Below, piece after piece: positions 1 to 13,254 of a stretch of DNA of 64,000 bases. Both the position numbers and the translations under genes were made by a program. Where the stretch lies: positions 22,058,507 through 22,122,506 of the forward strand of contig CM066922.1 in the NCBI GenBank assembly GCA_033964015.1, given 5' to 3'. Positions within the stretch are counted from its first letter, which is position 1; the number at the start of each line of letters is the position of its first letter. The notes beneath the pieces are model-generated. The model was not told where the DNA came from, made no database searches, and saw only the letters and a program-made list of their open reading frames with translations. The DNA comes from Scolanthus callimorphus. Taxonomy: Eukaryota > Cnidaria > Anthozoa > Actiniaria > Edwardsiidae.

Positions 1-415
1 TCAAGAAGTTCCGAACTTAGCACCCAAATGATTACTGTCGTTGACAAGTTCCCAGCGAATTTCCAAACTTAAAGAACCAACTTCCCAACTTGTTGAAGCC
101 GTGAACTTCGGTAAAATATTTTAAAGTTTTTCTTGAAGTTCGTTTGGAAGTTGACAACGAAGTCGGGACGTTCGTAGCGAAATTTGTACGTTCAGAAACG
201 CCATCCAGAAAATTTGATGCCAAAATAATTTCAGCTTCAAAAGGAGCTGTTCTTTTGGCATCCAGAATTAACAGAAAGGTCTTCAAAATGTTGTCTTGAT
301 TGGCAGGGGACTGATTCAATTCTAGTATACCGTCAATACCGTCTGATTCAATTCTAGTATATCACAATCAAATATAATTATATACAAAGTCATATTTCCG
401 TCTGGTCTTCCCACC
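1..415. other. Downstream flank of quaking, no gene seen
   Basis: No coding exon is recognisable here. Positions 1-180 are built from repeated AACTT/AAGTT words in both orientations, which suggests decayed repeat. Positions 330-365 contain a short direct duplication of TCTGATTCAATTCTAGTAT. On the minus strand this would be the 3' UTR of quaking, but I see no clear AATAAA signal on that strand. Confidence 0.5.
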
Positions 416-3400
416 TTATCTCTGGTAAGGGTGTTCACGGATTGGTCGGCGTGGTTTTACGGCTCCTGCAGAATTAGTCACAACATAACACAATATTTAA
501 TTTTAAAAGCATTATAAGTCGAAAAAATTCATTATAGCCAAAATCGTTGTTTTGCGCAGTTTCGCGCTTTTTCAAAGCGTGGTTTGATTTTGCTTTTGCC
601 CTGATTCGCCTAGAGCAGTCGACTGGGTTATCGTCGCGACGGAAAGCCAGTCGACTGCACTAGGCGAAACAAGGCAAGGATCTGATTGGCTTAGGTTTTA
701 TTGGCAGAACAGAAAAAGCTCAAATCCCAAACGCAATAAGCACGTTTTGAAAATGAGCAGCGCAAAACAACGACTTAGCAGTTAATGCAAAACTGTGCAC
801 GAGTGACTACCTAATAATGGCGAAACACTTTTTCTGGACATTTTTGGAAGAAATTAAATGGAACAAGTTTTGTTGCCAGTTTTAATGAGAATTGCTCGGA
901 TTCCTGGTAAAATCTCTCTTGAACTGTTTTATAAGCTACAAAAAGGTGGTACCTACCTAATATTGAAGGCTCTAGTGCCGCATGGTAATCTAGTATTGTT
1001 CCTGGGCGGGTTGCGGCATACGGGAACTCTAGACCAGTCAATGGCGCGGGATACGCACCTGGTACTGATAGCAAAATACGAAAAGTTAGTAACTTATTGA
1101 GTAAGGAAGCTTGGTGGTACTTGCAAATGGAAGAATGACCACAATTAAAATAGGCAAAACTAAAAATTACAACAGAAACACGCTTACACCATTCTCATAG
1201 CCAGAGCTCTACGTGTGTCACCTCGAAGGCAAGCATCTGGATTTGAACTTAGGCACATGCGCTAAAGTCCTTTCTCTCAACGGCTCTGTATTTAATCTCG
1301 CGCTTGTGTTAATGGCTGTCACCAGAGCCTCCCTGCGAGGTGGCAAACCAGGGAGCTTTGGGTACACGAATGTAGTCACAAATGTACAGTAATACGGTAT
1401 ACAGTTAAATCAAAAAGTGTGTAATACATAAAAGACTCACATGCCTGTCCCCAAATACGAGAAGGCAAGTGATGGCCTAGAGAGATGATAACTTTATTAT
1501 CAATCAATGAAATCAATTGTTACAAGAAGAACGTCATTAAAGTCCATTTTGACTATTTTTGCAAGCAAAAGTACAAGCAACTTTTTAGCCATGCCTGATT
1601 TCTGCTGCGTCAAAAAATAACGTCGGTTGCATTTACCCGTCTACACGCTCGACAAAAACATGTTCTGTCTGTACGTGAAACTTAAGTTTTGATAGTTGAG
1701 CTTCAAAGTTTGCCCGCCCGCCTGCGAAGCTTTGGCGCCGCTCGTGGGTGGAAAAGGTAATGCATTTAGTTGCTTTATTTCTTCCAGTCAAGAAAAACTA
1801 TAAAGCTATTGGTATGTTAGTTTTTTGAATTACTACTGTTGAAACGGAATTGCAGACTTGAATATTGTGTCAAAGACGTTCAATTTTTCCCGTCAGAACA
1901 TTGGAATTTCACTGTCAAAACATTGAAGTTTCACTGTCATAACTTTGAAGTCTCAAGGACAGATAGAAAGAACATGTTTTCATCTTGCGTGTAACCGATG
2001 GTAAGTGCTGCTACTGGGTACGGAATTTTCTTACTATTTTTACAATGTCGAAAGCAGATTTCAGATGACTCGAAAGTAAATCAGACTTGGGTTTTCTATG
2101 TGGTCGTATTGGTTGAGGTCATTGTCAGAGGCGGATTTAGGGGCGTGCCCCCCTTTCTCGGAGATATTTCCATACATTTACTGTATTTGCTAGAGGAAAT
2201 TAGAAATTTTCGTCCCATGTTTTCACTTTCCGGCCTCCTCTTTCAGAAATTCCTGTATCCGCCTCTGTTTGTTAAGAATGCGGAGAAAAACCAAACACAT
2301 ACACAGATATTTTGAACCTGTTTGGGTCCAGCCATATAGATAGATGATAGATAGTCTATTTCATAAAACATTAGCAACCGAATGGCTGAATTACGAACTA
2401 TATAATACTAAAGTGCTGTTACCAATTTGAGTTGTCCAACAAAAAGAAAACAAGAAACCTTAGCTAAAAAAAACGGATTCACTAAGACCTTGTCTACACG
2501 AGACCCTGTACAATCCTGGTACAATACCGTCGCGCGTTCACACAGGACCTGCGGTGCCGGACCGATTTTGGGACGCAGTACTAATGGACATAACATGTTT
2601 TCATCTTGTGCTACTAATGCTACAAAAGTCACCACAGCAGATATCTTTAGAGGCAAACAACACGTCATTGGCGTTGTGATGTTTCAAACGAGGTGAAAAT
2701 GGACGAGATAAATATTTTAGAACACGTTTAGTCTGTACATATTTCAACGCTAGTGTGGACAGTCAATCCACTCACCTGGAGGGCGTGCAGCGAGTTGATA
2801 GCCTGCAATCCCCGGATGTATCGGCATTCCTAATAAACCTCCCGGTATGATAGGTGTTCCTGCCGCTAGAGGTACACAGAGAACAAATCAGGGGCGTAGC
2901 GAAGGGGGGCCAAGGGGGGGCCAAAGGGGGGCCGGGGCCCCCTTTGTCGGGAGATTTTCACATACATTTACTGTATTTGCTGGAGGAAATTTGAACATTT
3001 TCGTCCCATGTTTTCACTATGTTTTCACTATTCCCCCCCCCCCCCCCCCCCCCAATCAGAAATTCCTGGCTACGCCGCTACAAATTTTATCACAAACACA
3101 TGACGTGAACTGGAAACTCTGGAAACTCTGACTATTGCGAGTTTTTCTCTCTCTCTTGTACGGAAAAATGCACTAAACTGACGAAACGTAAAGCTTTTTT
3201 GGCATCGAAGATAGCGGAATTAGTTCCGGAATTAGATCGCGTTAATCGTCTCCCCTTGAATAATACGATTTTGTTCCGGAACTAATCCTGCTGCCTTTTT
3301 GATTTCTTACCAGGCTGAACAGTTTTCAAACTTGGACATTTGATAGCTACGTAAGAATGCTTAATTTCAGTTCCTTTTCTTCCTACACTAAGTTGAAATA

Positions 3401-6400
3401 CAATATAGGATTCTTTGTAGTTTATGTGGACTACTGGCCTAGTTTTATTTAATCAATAAAAGTACTTTCCGTGTGCTCTCTGCTTTCTTACAAACACGAG
3501 GGGGATGTTGGGAGAACTGATAAAAACTTGCTTTCAAGTTTTATCAGTTCGACCAACATTCCCCGAGTGTTTGTAAGAAACCAGAGAGCACACAGAAAGT
3601 ATTTTTATTGCTTTTAGAAAATAACATACACACGCGCGACAGCATTGCGTGACAATCGTGTTTGTCAGGTCTCTTACAAACACGCTTTTTAACCAATCAG
3701 AATGCGCACATTCACAATACAACAAAGGTGTTATTTTCTAAAGAATTTTATTAAAACAACCGTCACATTGCCTTAACATACCTTCCATTCCAGGCTGTCG
3801 TAATGTGCCATTGAGAAGAGCTAGGTCTTTAAGTTGTTTCTTTTTAATCTCATCTTCACCTTCCTCCTACAAAAATAACATTTCACATTTTTAGAAAAAA
3901 AAAAACAGCTTTAGGTTATTTTGGCTTTACTTTAATACGTGTTATACTTTCTCATATTATCTTTAATCTGCACATTTCCAAAAAATTAGAAAAAGTTAAT
4001 TTGTTCATTAGTCAAAAATGTTTCTGCTTACACATCCTCCTAGGGTAATCCTTTCTGGATATTACAAAAGTAAAAAAAAACTCTTTCTTGGTTGAATTAC
4101 TTTGTACTACAACAGTCTTTCCGGTAATTACGAAGGTTCTAGAGCTGTCCTCTACCTCATATTTCTTTCCACAATATTCAAGTGCTCTAAAAAACTGGCA
4201 GGACTTCACTGAAATCTCCCAGATATGGGTATTGCTTTTCTCTCCGAGGCCTCGTTTGAAAATAAGAAAAACCTAGACAAGGTCTATTGTGATAGATAAT
4301 AATAATTACTATCTACAACATACCACAGGTCTCAACAATGACTGAACTCTTTCGACAGCTTTCTGTAACCTTGCATGACAGCGCTCTTCTGTGTCGTCAG
4401 CAGAAATTAATACATGAAGATCTTCATCTAGATGTTCATAGTTAGGCTGTCCCCTTTTTTCTTCTTCCTATAGGGAGTTGAGAACAGGGAAGGGTAGAAT
4501 TCTGTTAATACTTCCTAGCAAAATTCAATCATCATTTACAGTGAAGATGCAGAAAGCAGGCCATGCTGAACAAAACTTACTAATCAAATTTGGTGCAAAA
4601 GCCAAATTTGACATGACACAAACAGTGCTCGACCTTAACATTTTTCTCCACTAGTCCCAGGACAAGTAGCACAGAAAAGTTACTTGCCCTAACCAAGTCT
4701 CTAGTTGTCCAGTTATTTTATTGTGTGTTTCCAAAAAATATCCATACCCCCCCCCCCCCCCCACCTACGGAAGGGATTGGAAATTCCAGAGGGGTGGGGG
4801 AGGTTGGATATTTTTTGGAAACACACATTGTTGTAAAATATAGATCAAGCCTATGTACGAACCATATACTGTAAATGTAACTTGCTTATCAATGTCCATT
4901 TACTAATTATTAGCCTTGACATTTTTCATGAAACGATGATAGCTAGCTTTGAGAGTTTGACACACATAAAAAAAATTGTGTGAACACTTTTAAACAACAA
5001 ACTACACACCAGCAAAATGTTTTTTTATGTTAATGTTTCGCACAAAATTGTGGCTTGTCCTGTGACACGTGCCCCTGAGTTTTCACTTGTCCTGATGCAT
5101 TTCTGTTACTGTTTCTGCATTTTTGTTTTTTCTTAGTTGCCCAGGACAAGTGGACAACCGCCAAGGTCAAGCACTGCACAAATGTGTGCTACTAATGGAA
5201 TTGTTTTTAGGTCTGCTCTCCGTTGTTTGCTGTGCATTTATATAATGTTGCATTTGGTTTGGGATTTGTTTGTTTTTTGTTCCACCAGTCAATCAATCTA
5301 AAGCAATCAAGTCCTTGATTTGTTTTACTTAGTGCAGTTGACTGGGTTTCTGTTGAGAAGAACAAGCAAAATCAAATCGGGTTTTGAAAATTCACAGCTT
5401 GAAACAATGGTTTTGGCTTGAGTTTGCTTCCGCTTGGCCGCCATCTTGGATTTGTGACAAACCCCCTCCCCCCGCTTTGTCACATATCCAAGATGGCAGC
5501 CAAGCCAAAGCAAACTCGTGTTGCTCAACTTAAAACTGCTCTCCAATACCTGCGAGCAGGCTACCAACAACTTTAAACTTACCACTTTTTTATCTTTCAT
5601 AGAACCTTTTCCCCTAACAAGTAGTTTGCATCCTGTTTGTTGTTCTATTTCTCTTAATGTCATTCCCCGAGGTCCTATAACTCTGCCCACAAAGTTAAAC
5701 TGGAACAAATATAAAATCAAATAGATAAGTGCTGTATAAGGCATCTTCAATATCTTCAATAGAAACCCACTTCATACTACCAAAAAATCCTGCAATTAGT
5801 GTTTGGCTCCCCTACTCACTATCGATTACATGAATGATGTGATTAGCAAAAATGCAAGTGCAAATCCTGCTACAGTAGTAGAGGCCTCTTCTACTCCTTT
5901 GTATTTGCTTGGTTGACGAGTAGGAGGAAAAAGAGGCCTCTGCTCTTTGGTTGAGATGAGTTCTACATGCATGTTACATGATCAAAATGGAGTGACCCCC
6001 CCCCCCCCCCCCCCCCCCCCTGGCTACGCCCCTGGGTCTCTGTTGCTCCTGTTCCTTAGACCAGCAAATAAGCTCAAAGGAAAAGAGGCCTCTGCAGGGA
6101 AGAATAAACTCTGTACCTTAGGGAATTCCTTGACTGGTGCATATACTTTCTCTACCAATTTCACCCGGGGTCCTGCAGCTGCAGGCAAAACAATATCTGC
6201 TCCAGAAACTTCCACGCCATTTGTCGTCCCATGAAACAACTCATTTCTCACTCTGTTGATTTCTGTTAAATAAAAATGATGACAAATGTTAAAAAATTGT
6301 GGATACCAGATTGTATTTAATGTATATGGGCCATGTCATTCAAAAGGGGCTTGCATGACATGATTCTAGCATTTTATTTTCAATTTTTTTAGTAGCTGGA

Positions 6401-9400
6401 CTAGAGATTTCTTTTTATTTTTAGACTTTTTTTGGTAAATAGTTGAATGTGTAATATTCTGAAATAGCTTGAAAAACTGTGAAATCTGTAAGAATTTGCT
6501 ATAAATCTTAAAGAATGATAATGACACACATATTATTTGAAACTTGTTTCGGGTTTTCAAGTTATCTACTTGCCTTTAAAAGCAAGGTAAACCTGCAAAC
6601 TTAGCTTGCATCTTTCAACACTGACTCAAGTACAACGACATTCAAAACAACCAAGCATTCTAAATTTTGTGAAAACCGGATACTAGCCAAGATATAAGAA
6701 GCATTGCTATTGCTGCATTTCTAAGTGCCTTGTTGTGCCTAATGAAATATATCCCATGTGTGCTTCTGAGTGTTAGCCCAAGTAAGCGGAGAAAGAGAAA
6801 AAACCTCTGACCCCGAGAGGGAGAAGCTATTGCCTCAACCCAAGCTGTACATTTTTTTTTCATTAAAACTTAAAAAGTAAATTTAAAATCTTCAAAAAAA
6901 TAAAATAAGTAAAATCTATCATGCAAACAATTTCTCTGAAATTTGATTGTAAAATTCACATGCAATGGATTGTTTTTTTTAAACGTGAATTCGACCCACG
7001 GAAGTCTGCTGTTTTTTTTCTCCCATGAATTTGAACCTAAAAAATCCTGTGGAATTGGTTGTTTTTCCGTGAGTTTGAACCTAAAAATCCCGCAAAATTT
7101 GTCTTTCTTTTTCGCGACCTGCCAGAAGCCCTGACAAGCGCCATGTTGATAAAGGAAAACATTCAAGTGCTCTAGTCCCATGATGCATTGCACGGGCAGA
7201 CTCTTGAGACCCTCAAAGTGTGTGATTCCCAAAGCATGCACTCTTAGCCAATCAGAATCAAGATAGTGAGTACAATGTATAATAATAATAATGGTTTTAT
7301 TTTTAGCATATCAATAGCACAAAAACCCCTGAATATTTCTTTCCACATTAATTTTTAGGAGCTCAACACATTATTTTCCCCTCAGATGACGGATATTGCA
7401 GGATATAATATCATCTACAGAAGACAGCCGTTGGTATTCCAATTACCATATTTGGGCAGTGCATCGACGTGCTGAATGATAAGAAGGTGTGTAGGTCTGG
7501 ATGTTTTGATTACACTGTAATCTGTAATTTCACCCAGTTTTCATTCTAAAAATTGTTTAAATTGGCCACCTGTTTCCAACATTTGGTAAATAACAGGGGG
7601 CATTTTCTATAGTCTTGTCTTGTCCTCTTTATACTTTATTATTAAGGATCAAAATTCTTAATAGAAATTACATTTGAACTTATGGAAAATGTTAAATTTG
7701 AACTCTAAGAAGTGGAATGTGACACGGACTCAATAAATGGTGCAATAGCATTTTAAAAGTGCTTTGGATATTGGAAAACTATTCTTGTTTAAACATCTTT
7801 AAATTCCAACTATCTAGTTCAATATCTTTACAATGGTGGGGATTTTTACTCAGCAATATCACTTATTCAATTAAAATGTCAGCATGGGTTTTTATCATGA
7901 TAACTTTATCAGTAATTCAATCAGAAATCTTTACAAATCTTTAGAGCCTGTTTGCAGGCCATAATTGTGAATGATCTCAAGGTGCAGACTGTGCTCCAAA
8001 ATTGACTGGATTTGATTGAGGTTTTAAATTTAAATGCATATTTTTCTGAATAGCAATGAGAAGTAGCCAACAATTAATGCAAAGTCAGTGCTGGAACTCC
8101 AGCAGCTGCAGGGTATGTTTTGAAAGTACTAGGGAGCACCTGTGAAACTTCAGCGCTACAGGGAAGTCAACATTCCTAGGTTTTGCCAGCAGTCTCAGTA
8201 TTTTTCACTCCGTGTGTCCCTGCAAAATTTTCCAGAAAATTGTTCTTCTCCTGGTTTTCTTTCTTGGAATTCCCTCATTAAACCATTTAGATCTGAAATC
8301 ACAAGGTTTCTCACAATTCCTGAAGTCCTAGGGTTCACTGATCCCTGGGGCTTAAAAATGCTGTATAAGCCTGAATAGCTTTTCTAGGATTAAGGAGATC
8401 TGCAGCAAATGCAGCAAACATACTTTTCCTGATAGACAAGGTATAAAATTTCCCATTAAAGCTGGAATTATTGTGAAGTTTGATTCCAGCCATGAAGACT
8501 ACATGACCAATATGTAGTATTCAACTTAGTGAACTTATCATCTAGTCTTTAAGAAAGAAGACTCCGACTTTGTTTTTAAATTTGAGACTAAATATCTCAG
8601 AATTCCCCAGGGCAAATATACTATATTGTTGAAATACACAGGGACGATGAAATGAGCATCTGGTCTTGATAAAAATACACAATTAGTACCAATTTTCATG
8701 GCAAAATATATATTTTTTCGTTTTTATTAAACAAAATGTTAAAACTCATGGAAAAATATCCCATCAATTTGTGGGAGCTTAATCACAAGCAGATGGGAGA
8801 AAAGGCTTCAAAGGAAGGCTTTGTGTAAATCTTACAAAAAAAATATATTCTTGAGCAAATAATCTGTTATTATTTTCTTTCAGCTGTCAAATTCTTCAAA
8901 GTAATGATTAAACTAAACCATATAGAATATGGTGTTCAAGCTCACACTAAAATTTATTCTAACAGCTCCATATAGATATGGTGTTCAAGCTCACACTAAA
9001 ATTTATTCTAACAGCTCCCTAAAAGCAAGGATGAAAGCAATAATTAAGACATTATTCCTTCTATAAGAAACATTTACAAACATTTTTTGTCAGGAAATTA
9101 GTATTTACAACTAGCTAGAAGTAACAGATAAAATACATCATTAAAATTCAGAAGCATACTTTATTTGCAATAGTGATTTGATAGCATTCCCTTCTTCGAC
9201 TAAGGAGAACTTTGCTCACAAAAGTAAGCAAAATACTGAGTAACAAGAAATGCAATAATTCTGCTGAGATATTAGTTTCAACATTTAAATTATGCAATTT
9301 AAAACATAGGAAATAATACAACTTGTTCTGCAGTATTTTAGATAGAATCTTTGGATTGTTTGAGTTTTGATGATACTGCTTCCTTAGAGGTTCTGATAGC

Positions 9401-12400
9401 AAACTAATAGTCGGCAAAAGAAATGAAGGGATTGTCTCCTTTTAGCTGAAATGTTTGCTATGAATAATGTGGTTTTTGTACAAGTTAGCACATAACCTCA
9501 AAGATCACAACAATTGGGTCATTCTTGAAATTGAGAAGCTGTGCTGCAAGTAGGGAAATTTTGAAAAATGAGCATGAATAATTTTAAGCCGTGTTTAAGA
9601 CAAGAATCAAATTGGAATGGAGTGTAAAATAAATGAGATTTAGGAACGATGGGTTGTATTTATAGCACTATAATATTTTAATGCATCCAAGCCCTTTATT
9701 GTTTGTGACATAACTTATTTTCTTTCCATAGCTTCTCATTTTTCTTTTTGTTATACAGCACTTTTAAACCTCATAAAAAATGAAAAGTTAAAAACAAACC
9801 CTAATGGGAAAGAAAGCTGGGACAAATTTGTCCAAAAATTAAAAAATATTAAACAAAATGCTAAGCTTGAAGTTCTAAATTTTTAAATAATTGCCACACA
9901 GGAATTTATCTCTGGAAAGATCAAATTAAATTACATCTTTGTGGGCTATACTTGATTCGATCACCAATTTTTACTACCAACTTTACTACCAAATTATTCT
10001 TCTTGGTGTTTTCAGTGGTTCAAAAATTGTCAAATGCCAAACATGAAGGAGAATTGCACGAATATTGTAATGGTACACCGTTTGAAAAAAAGCAACAAAA
10101 TTGCAATTGAATATGCTTAATGCTGTGTAGCTACATTTAGCTAGCTAAAAGGCTTGTCAGATGGGGGTATACTGCAGAAAACAGAAAATGAGGGACAAAA
10201 GGAAATGAAATTTGCTATCATATGCAAAGTAAACATGAAAATTGAGTGAGAATAGCCTTATTTCTAGTGTAAATAAGTAGGACCATCAATATTAAGAATT
10301 GTATATCACACAAAATGTAAAACATCCTGGGGGTATTCAATCAACATATGTATATATATATATTGATATCATTTGGTGTCCAGGGTATTGCAGATTGGAA
10401 AAAAGAAAACAACAACATAAGGCCTGCAAAATATTTCCCTTCAAGGGATTGTTGCTAAGAATGAACGACACAAAACCTACAAGACAATAACAGCTTTGTT
10501 ATCAAAATATAATGAAAGCTGGTTGTATTCAGCCTTTCATTTACATCAACAGATCAGAGATCAATAAAAACAAGAATCCTTTTTTAAAATTCATTAATTA
10601 TTTGTCACTGGTACAACCCAACCTACACAGGGAAAAAGACAACAAAGTCTTAGGGGCCAAACATGTTAATATTTCATATGGGTGCTTTCAAAGCCCAAGT
10701 GGTCATAATGTAAGTTCACATTTCAATAAAGGTACAAATCAGTGCGTTCCATAACGCTTAATCGAGTTCCAGAATCATTGATCGACTTGTTGTTAATCAT
10801 TATGATCCTTGTTCTGGTTTGCAAGACGGATTGTTTTGCCTTTGAAATGGTACCCCATTAAGAATTGATGCAGCCACAAGCACGGATAGATAAGAGATTG
10901 AAATCAACCATCTTCTGAAATAAAAACTGACTTTTCCTTGAATTTCAAATTGCCTGCTACAGCAGGTGGTCACAGAAAGTGATATTTAAGGGAAAACAAA
11001 ATTCCAAAAAACTCGAAATAAACTTCATAATAATCTTAACTAAACAAAAACAATAAAAAGTAAAAATATGTCATCGTGAGTGGCTTTCCATTTCAAACTA
11101 TAAGGCTATGTTATCGACAGCAAAATACGTGTCCTTGATCAAAGCATTCTAAGAACTGCTTCAAGAGTATCAGAGGTATTCAGAACCACGGGGTTACTTA
11201 ACTCGCTGACAAAAGCACGCACATTTAAGATTTTTGTCTGAGGGGAGAATTCCATTGCGATTATCCGTTCCGAGTACAATCGACGTGGCCAAAGCATTAT
11301 TACATTCTTACAAAGTGACAATCTAGATACTGGGGGGTTGTTTCCGCTGAGAAATTTAAAACATGTGTGCATTTCTCGTAAGAAATATGCCCCCCTTTAG
11401 ACATATTGACCGAATTCAAGAGCACCTTTCGAAATTTTTCCACCAAAAGCTCTTCTTAGCTAGTGTCAAATTACCAAAACTCCCAACCACAAAAGCATGA
11501 GAACTTCACCGATAAACCCAAAACACGAACCACAAGCCCTTCCATTTTGTATTAAGAATCAAATATGAATCTCCCTCGAGGAATAATTTCTCTTGACTAA
11601 TTGGACATTCTCTGAGATACAGTAATAAAGGATTCCGCGAGCAAATGGATTAGAATTGACCTCGGCGATCAAATTCCATATGTTGAAATCGACGTCGACA
11701 TGTTTATTTCTCGCTCCACTGAAAACTACAACCCATGTCGATTTCACAGTCCGCTTCTTCGTATTACGAGCCACGAAAAATCGCTTAGCCATAGAGACAA
11801 TGGCCCCAAATTGCGTTTATTTACATAGAAGACGAAAAGGCAGCAAAATAGACTCATAAAGAATAGCTCTTCAACACGGAAAATGTAATTATGCTCTGGC
11901 ATTGGCCAAGCTTCAGGGTAGTAGCTTAGCTTGGTTTTCGAATCTCTTGAAACCTTCCACGGGAATTTCGAATTAGAACACTTTATCGCTCTTGTCTTGA
12001 ACTTGGAAGCCTCAGTGGTTGAATATAGGCTGTTAGTTTGGTGTTAAATATGTTTTAGCCATGGTTGGTTGGCGAAGAATAAAATATTCATGCTTCCTAC
12101 TGAGCTAGAAGAATCAAACGCGCGAGCAGGAGAATAAGAATTAACCATGGAAATAAAAATACCAGTTTCCCTGAGGTAACCTTTGAGTCAGGGGAAACCT
12201 GGGGAGTCCTTTCCAACCAAAATAAAGTTTGATCATGCGAGAAAGTTTACCAAAACACGAGGCTTGGGAATCACGACAAAGCTGCTAGCGCTGCAATCTG
12301 AGCTCCGCAAAGGGCTATAACGCGCATACGATCAAATCCAGCGCTTATAAAGCAAGATGGACTTGCGCGCTGTATTTTCTAAACATAATAGTTCAAAGTT

Positions 12401-12863
12401 AATTGAAACAAACCTGTGAGCACGAGCTTCCCTCTCGTTGCCTCTGGTAGTTCAGAAGTTAACACTAAGACGCTCTGTTTGTGAGTTTAACAAAACAACT
12501 GTTCCAGAGTCGAAGACACCTTGACGCGCGGGACGGTCCTCGATGGTTTCGTACCTTGCTCGGGTTACGGTTCAAATTTACCTTGATTTTACCCCCGAAA
12601 ACTAGCCTAAATGCGTTAGAAATTACCTTGAATAGTTATTTCAAGCTCTGGTGCGTATTATTTATGTTGAATTGGCGATTATTTACGATAAACTGCCGTT
12701 ATTATTACAATATTAAGATTGTGAAGTTATTCAGGACGTTACAACTACTCGTACCTTGATCAAGTAGCCTTTCTGCGTGGAGAAAGATCTTGGGCATTTT
12801 GCTCACCGTAGTTTTGTCATTCAGTAATTCGTTAAGATATTCAGAAGTAACAGCCGCACACAT
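416..12863 (-). CDS. QKI: Quaking / held-out-wings homologue, STAR-family KH RNA-binding protein (8 coding exons)
   Basis: Coding exons in transcript order are 12863-12755, 6262-6117, 5699-5583, 4467-4324, 3866-3782, 2865-2776, 1064-957 and 465-416. All have GT/AG borders and compatible phases, giving 282 residues and a TAA at 418-416. Exon 1 carries the QUA1 dimerisation helix (EYLNELLND, residues 8-16; AERLLDQE near 30-37). Exons 2-4 carry the maxi-KH domain, with the GPRG loop at about residues 94-97 and [10 protein letters not shown] after it. Exon 5 gives QUA2 ([14 protein letters not shown]). The tail is proline-rich and ends REHPYQR, a QKI-5/STAR-type nuclear localisation signal. The family binds ACUAAY-type RNA elements and controls splicing, stability and translation of mRNAs. 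The chosen ATG lies just after a good acceptor-like pyrimidine tract (near 12877-12890), so an upstream 5' exon is possible. Vertebrate QKI is about 341 residues; the shorter length comes from the linker after QUA2. Other 3' exons could exist. Confidence 0.93.
545..776. repeat. Fold-back element, GCCTAGAGCAGTCGACTGG family
   Basis: The outer arms (about 547-582 and 740-775) are inverted copies around GTTGTTTTGCGC. An inner palindrome pairs CGCCTAGAGCAGTCGACTGG (609-628) with its complement ending CACTAGGCGAAAC (about 648-671). Related copies occur near 14385-14560, 25250-25330 and 34225-34400. The copy lies in the last quaking intron. No coding capacity. Confidence 0.7.
2126..2270. mobile_element. 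MITE-like element, GGCGGATTTAGGGGCGTGC family
   Basis: Terminal inverted repeats start CAGAGGCGGATTTAGG and end TGTATCCGCCTCTG. The interior contains ACATTTACTGTATTTGCT and TTTTCGTCCCATGTTTTCAC, which recur at 2885-3078 and, inverted, at 49752-49935. It is short and non-coding and lies in a quaking intron. Confidence 0.65.
2885..3078. mobile_element. MITE-like element of the GGGGCGTAGC family with a poly-C tract
   Basis: It begins CAGGGGCGTAGCGAAGG and ends CTGGCTACGCCGCTAC, which are inverted termini. It shares the interior core with the element at 2126-2270. A run of about 19 C near 3034-3052 is a likely length-unstable site. It lies about 20 bp upstream of the acceptor of quaking exon 6, inside intron 5. 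Confidence 0.65.
3455..3745 (-). mobile_element. Fold-back element, copy 1 (TTGGGAGAACTGATAAAAC family)
   Basis: This is the inverted relative of 13418-13740. Both contain the TACTTTCCGTGTGCTCTCTG end, an internal hairpin in which ATGTTGGGAGAACTGATAAA pairs with TTTATCAGTTCGACCAACAT, and the end TTGTATTGTGAATG. Both carry a small open frame starting MLYCEC, which reflects shared repeat sequence rather than a gene. It lies about 40 bp past the donor of quaking exon 5. Confidence 0.7.
4622..5178. mobile_element. Possible MITE with CAGTGCTCGACCTTAAC ends
   Basis: The ends CAGTGCTCGACCTTAAC and GCCAAGGTCAAGCACTG are imperfect inverted repeats of about 17 bp. Both halves carry CCAGGACAAGTxG words (near 4660 and 5143). 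A nested palindrome at about 4730-4830 pairs TGTGTTTCCAAAAAATATCC with its complement around a poly-C run. No coding potential. Confidence 0.45.
5405..5521. repeat. Inverted repeat around CCAAGATGGC motifs
   Basis: The arms GCTTGGCCGCCATCTTGGAT and ATCCAAGATGGCAGCCAAGC face each other across a short C-rich loop. A related arm pair (GGCAGCCATCTTGGAT) is at 25387-25539. It lies in quaking intron 3, about 60 bp from the donor of exon 3. Confidence 0.6.
6263..12754 (-). other. Quaking intron 1, mostly unique AT-rich DNA
   Basis: This is a 6.5-kb intron between the QUA1 exon and the first KH exon. It is notably poorer in fold-back elements than the rest of the window. The only clear repeat I see is a 50-bp tandem duplication at 8918-9017. 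No conserved coding exon was recognised; several open frames of 60-120 codons show no family resemblance and strong AT bias. Regulatory elements may lie here but none can be named. Confidence 0.55.
8918..9017. repeat. 50-bp tandem duplication
   Basis: Two adjacent copies begin CCATATAGA at 8918 and 8968 and continue through GGTGTTCAAGCTCACAC to CTAACAGCT. They differ by a 2-bp indel near the start, which indicates a recent local duplication. Confidence 0.85.
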
Positions 12864-13254
12864 GATTTCTGTTAGGGTTAGTAAAAAAGAAAGCTCACAT
12901 AAAAACCCGATAGCTAACCCCGAGGGTTACTGAACACTGACCAAGCGAACAAAACTCCTTGCGATGAGAAGTTCGACATGTGCTAGATCTGAAACGGAGC
13001 GAAGACTGGCGCGAGCTTGTTTGCATATTTCCTGAGAGACAGGAAGTAAACGATCAATTGATGAAGGTATACTTCCGTTGAAAAAAAAAAAGGGCAAAAC
13101 AACTTTTAATTTCGCTAACACTAAGTTAATTTTGCGAAACATTAAACGACATATTTAGCAGGTCTTTGTTTTTGCGATCTGCTGGCCAGAGTTAGCTTTC
13201 GAAAGCCAAGCGTCTGCGCCCCCAAGTCAAACATTCCATACTGAGGACGTACAT

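Noticed and set aside
11139..11372. Open frame in quaking intron 1 as an extra exon
   Set aside because: No similarity to STAR proteins; exons 1 and 2 already join in phase within the conserved QUA1 to KH linker.
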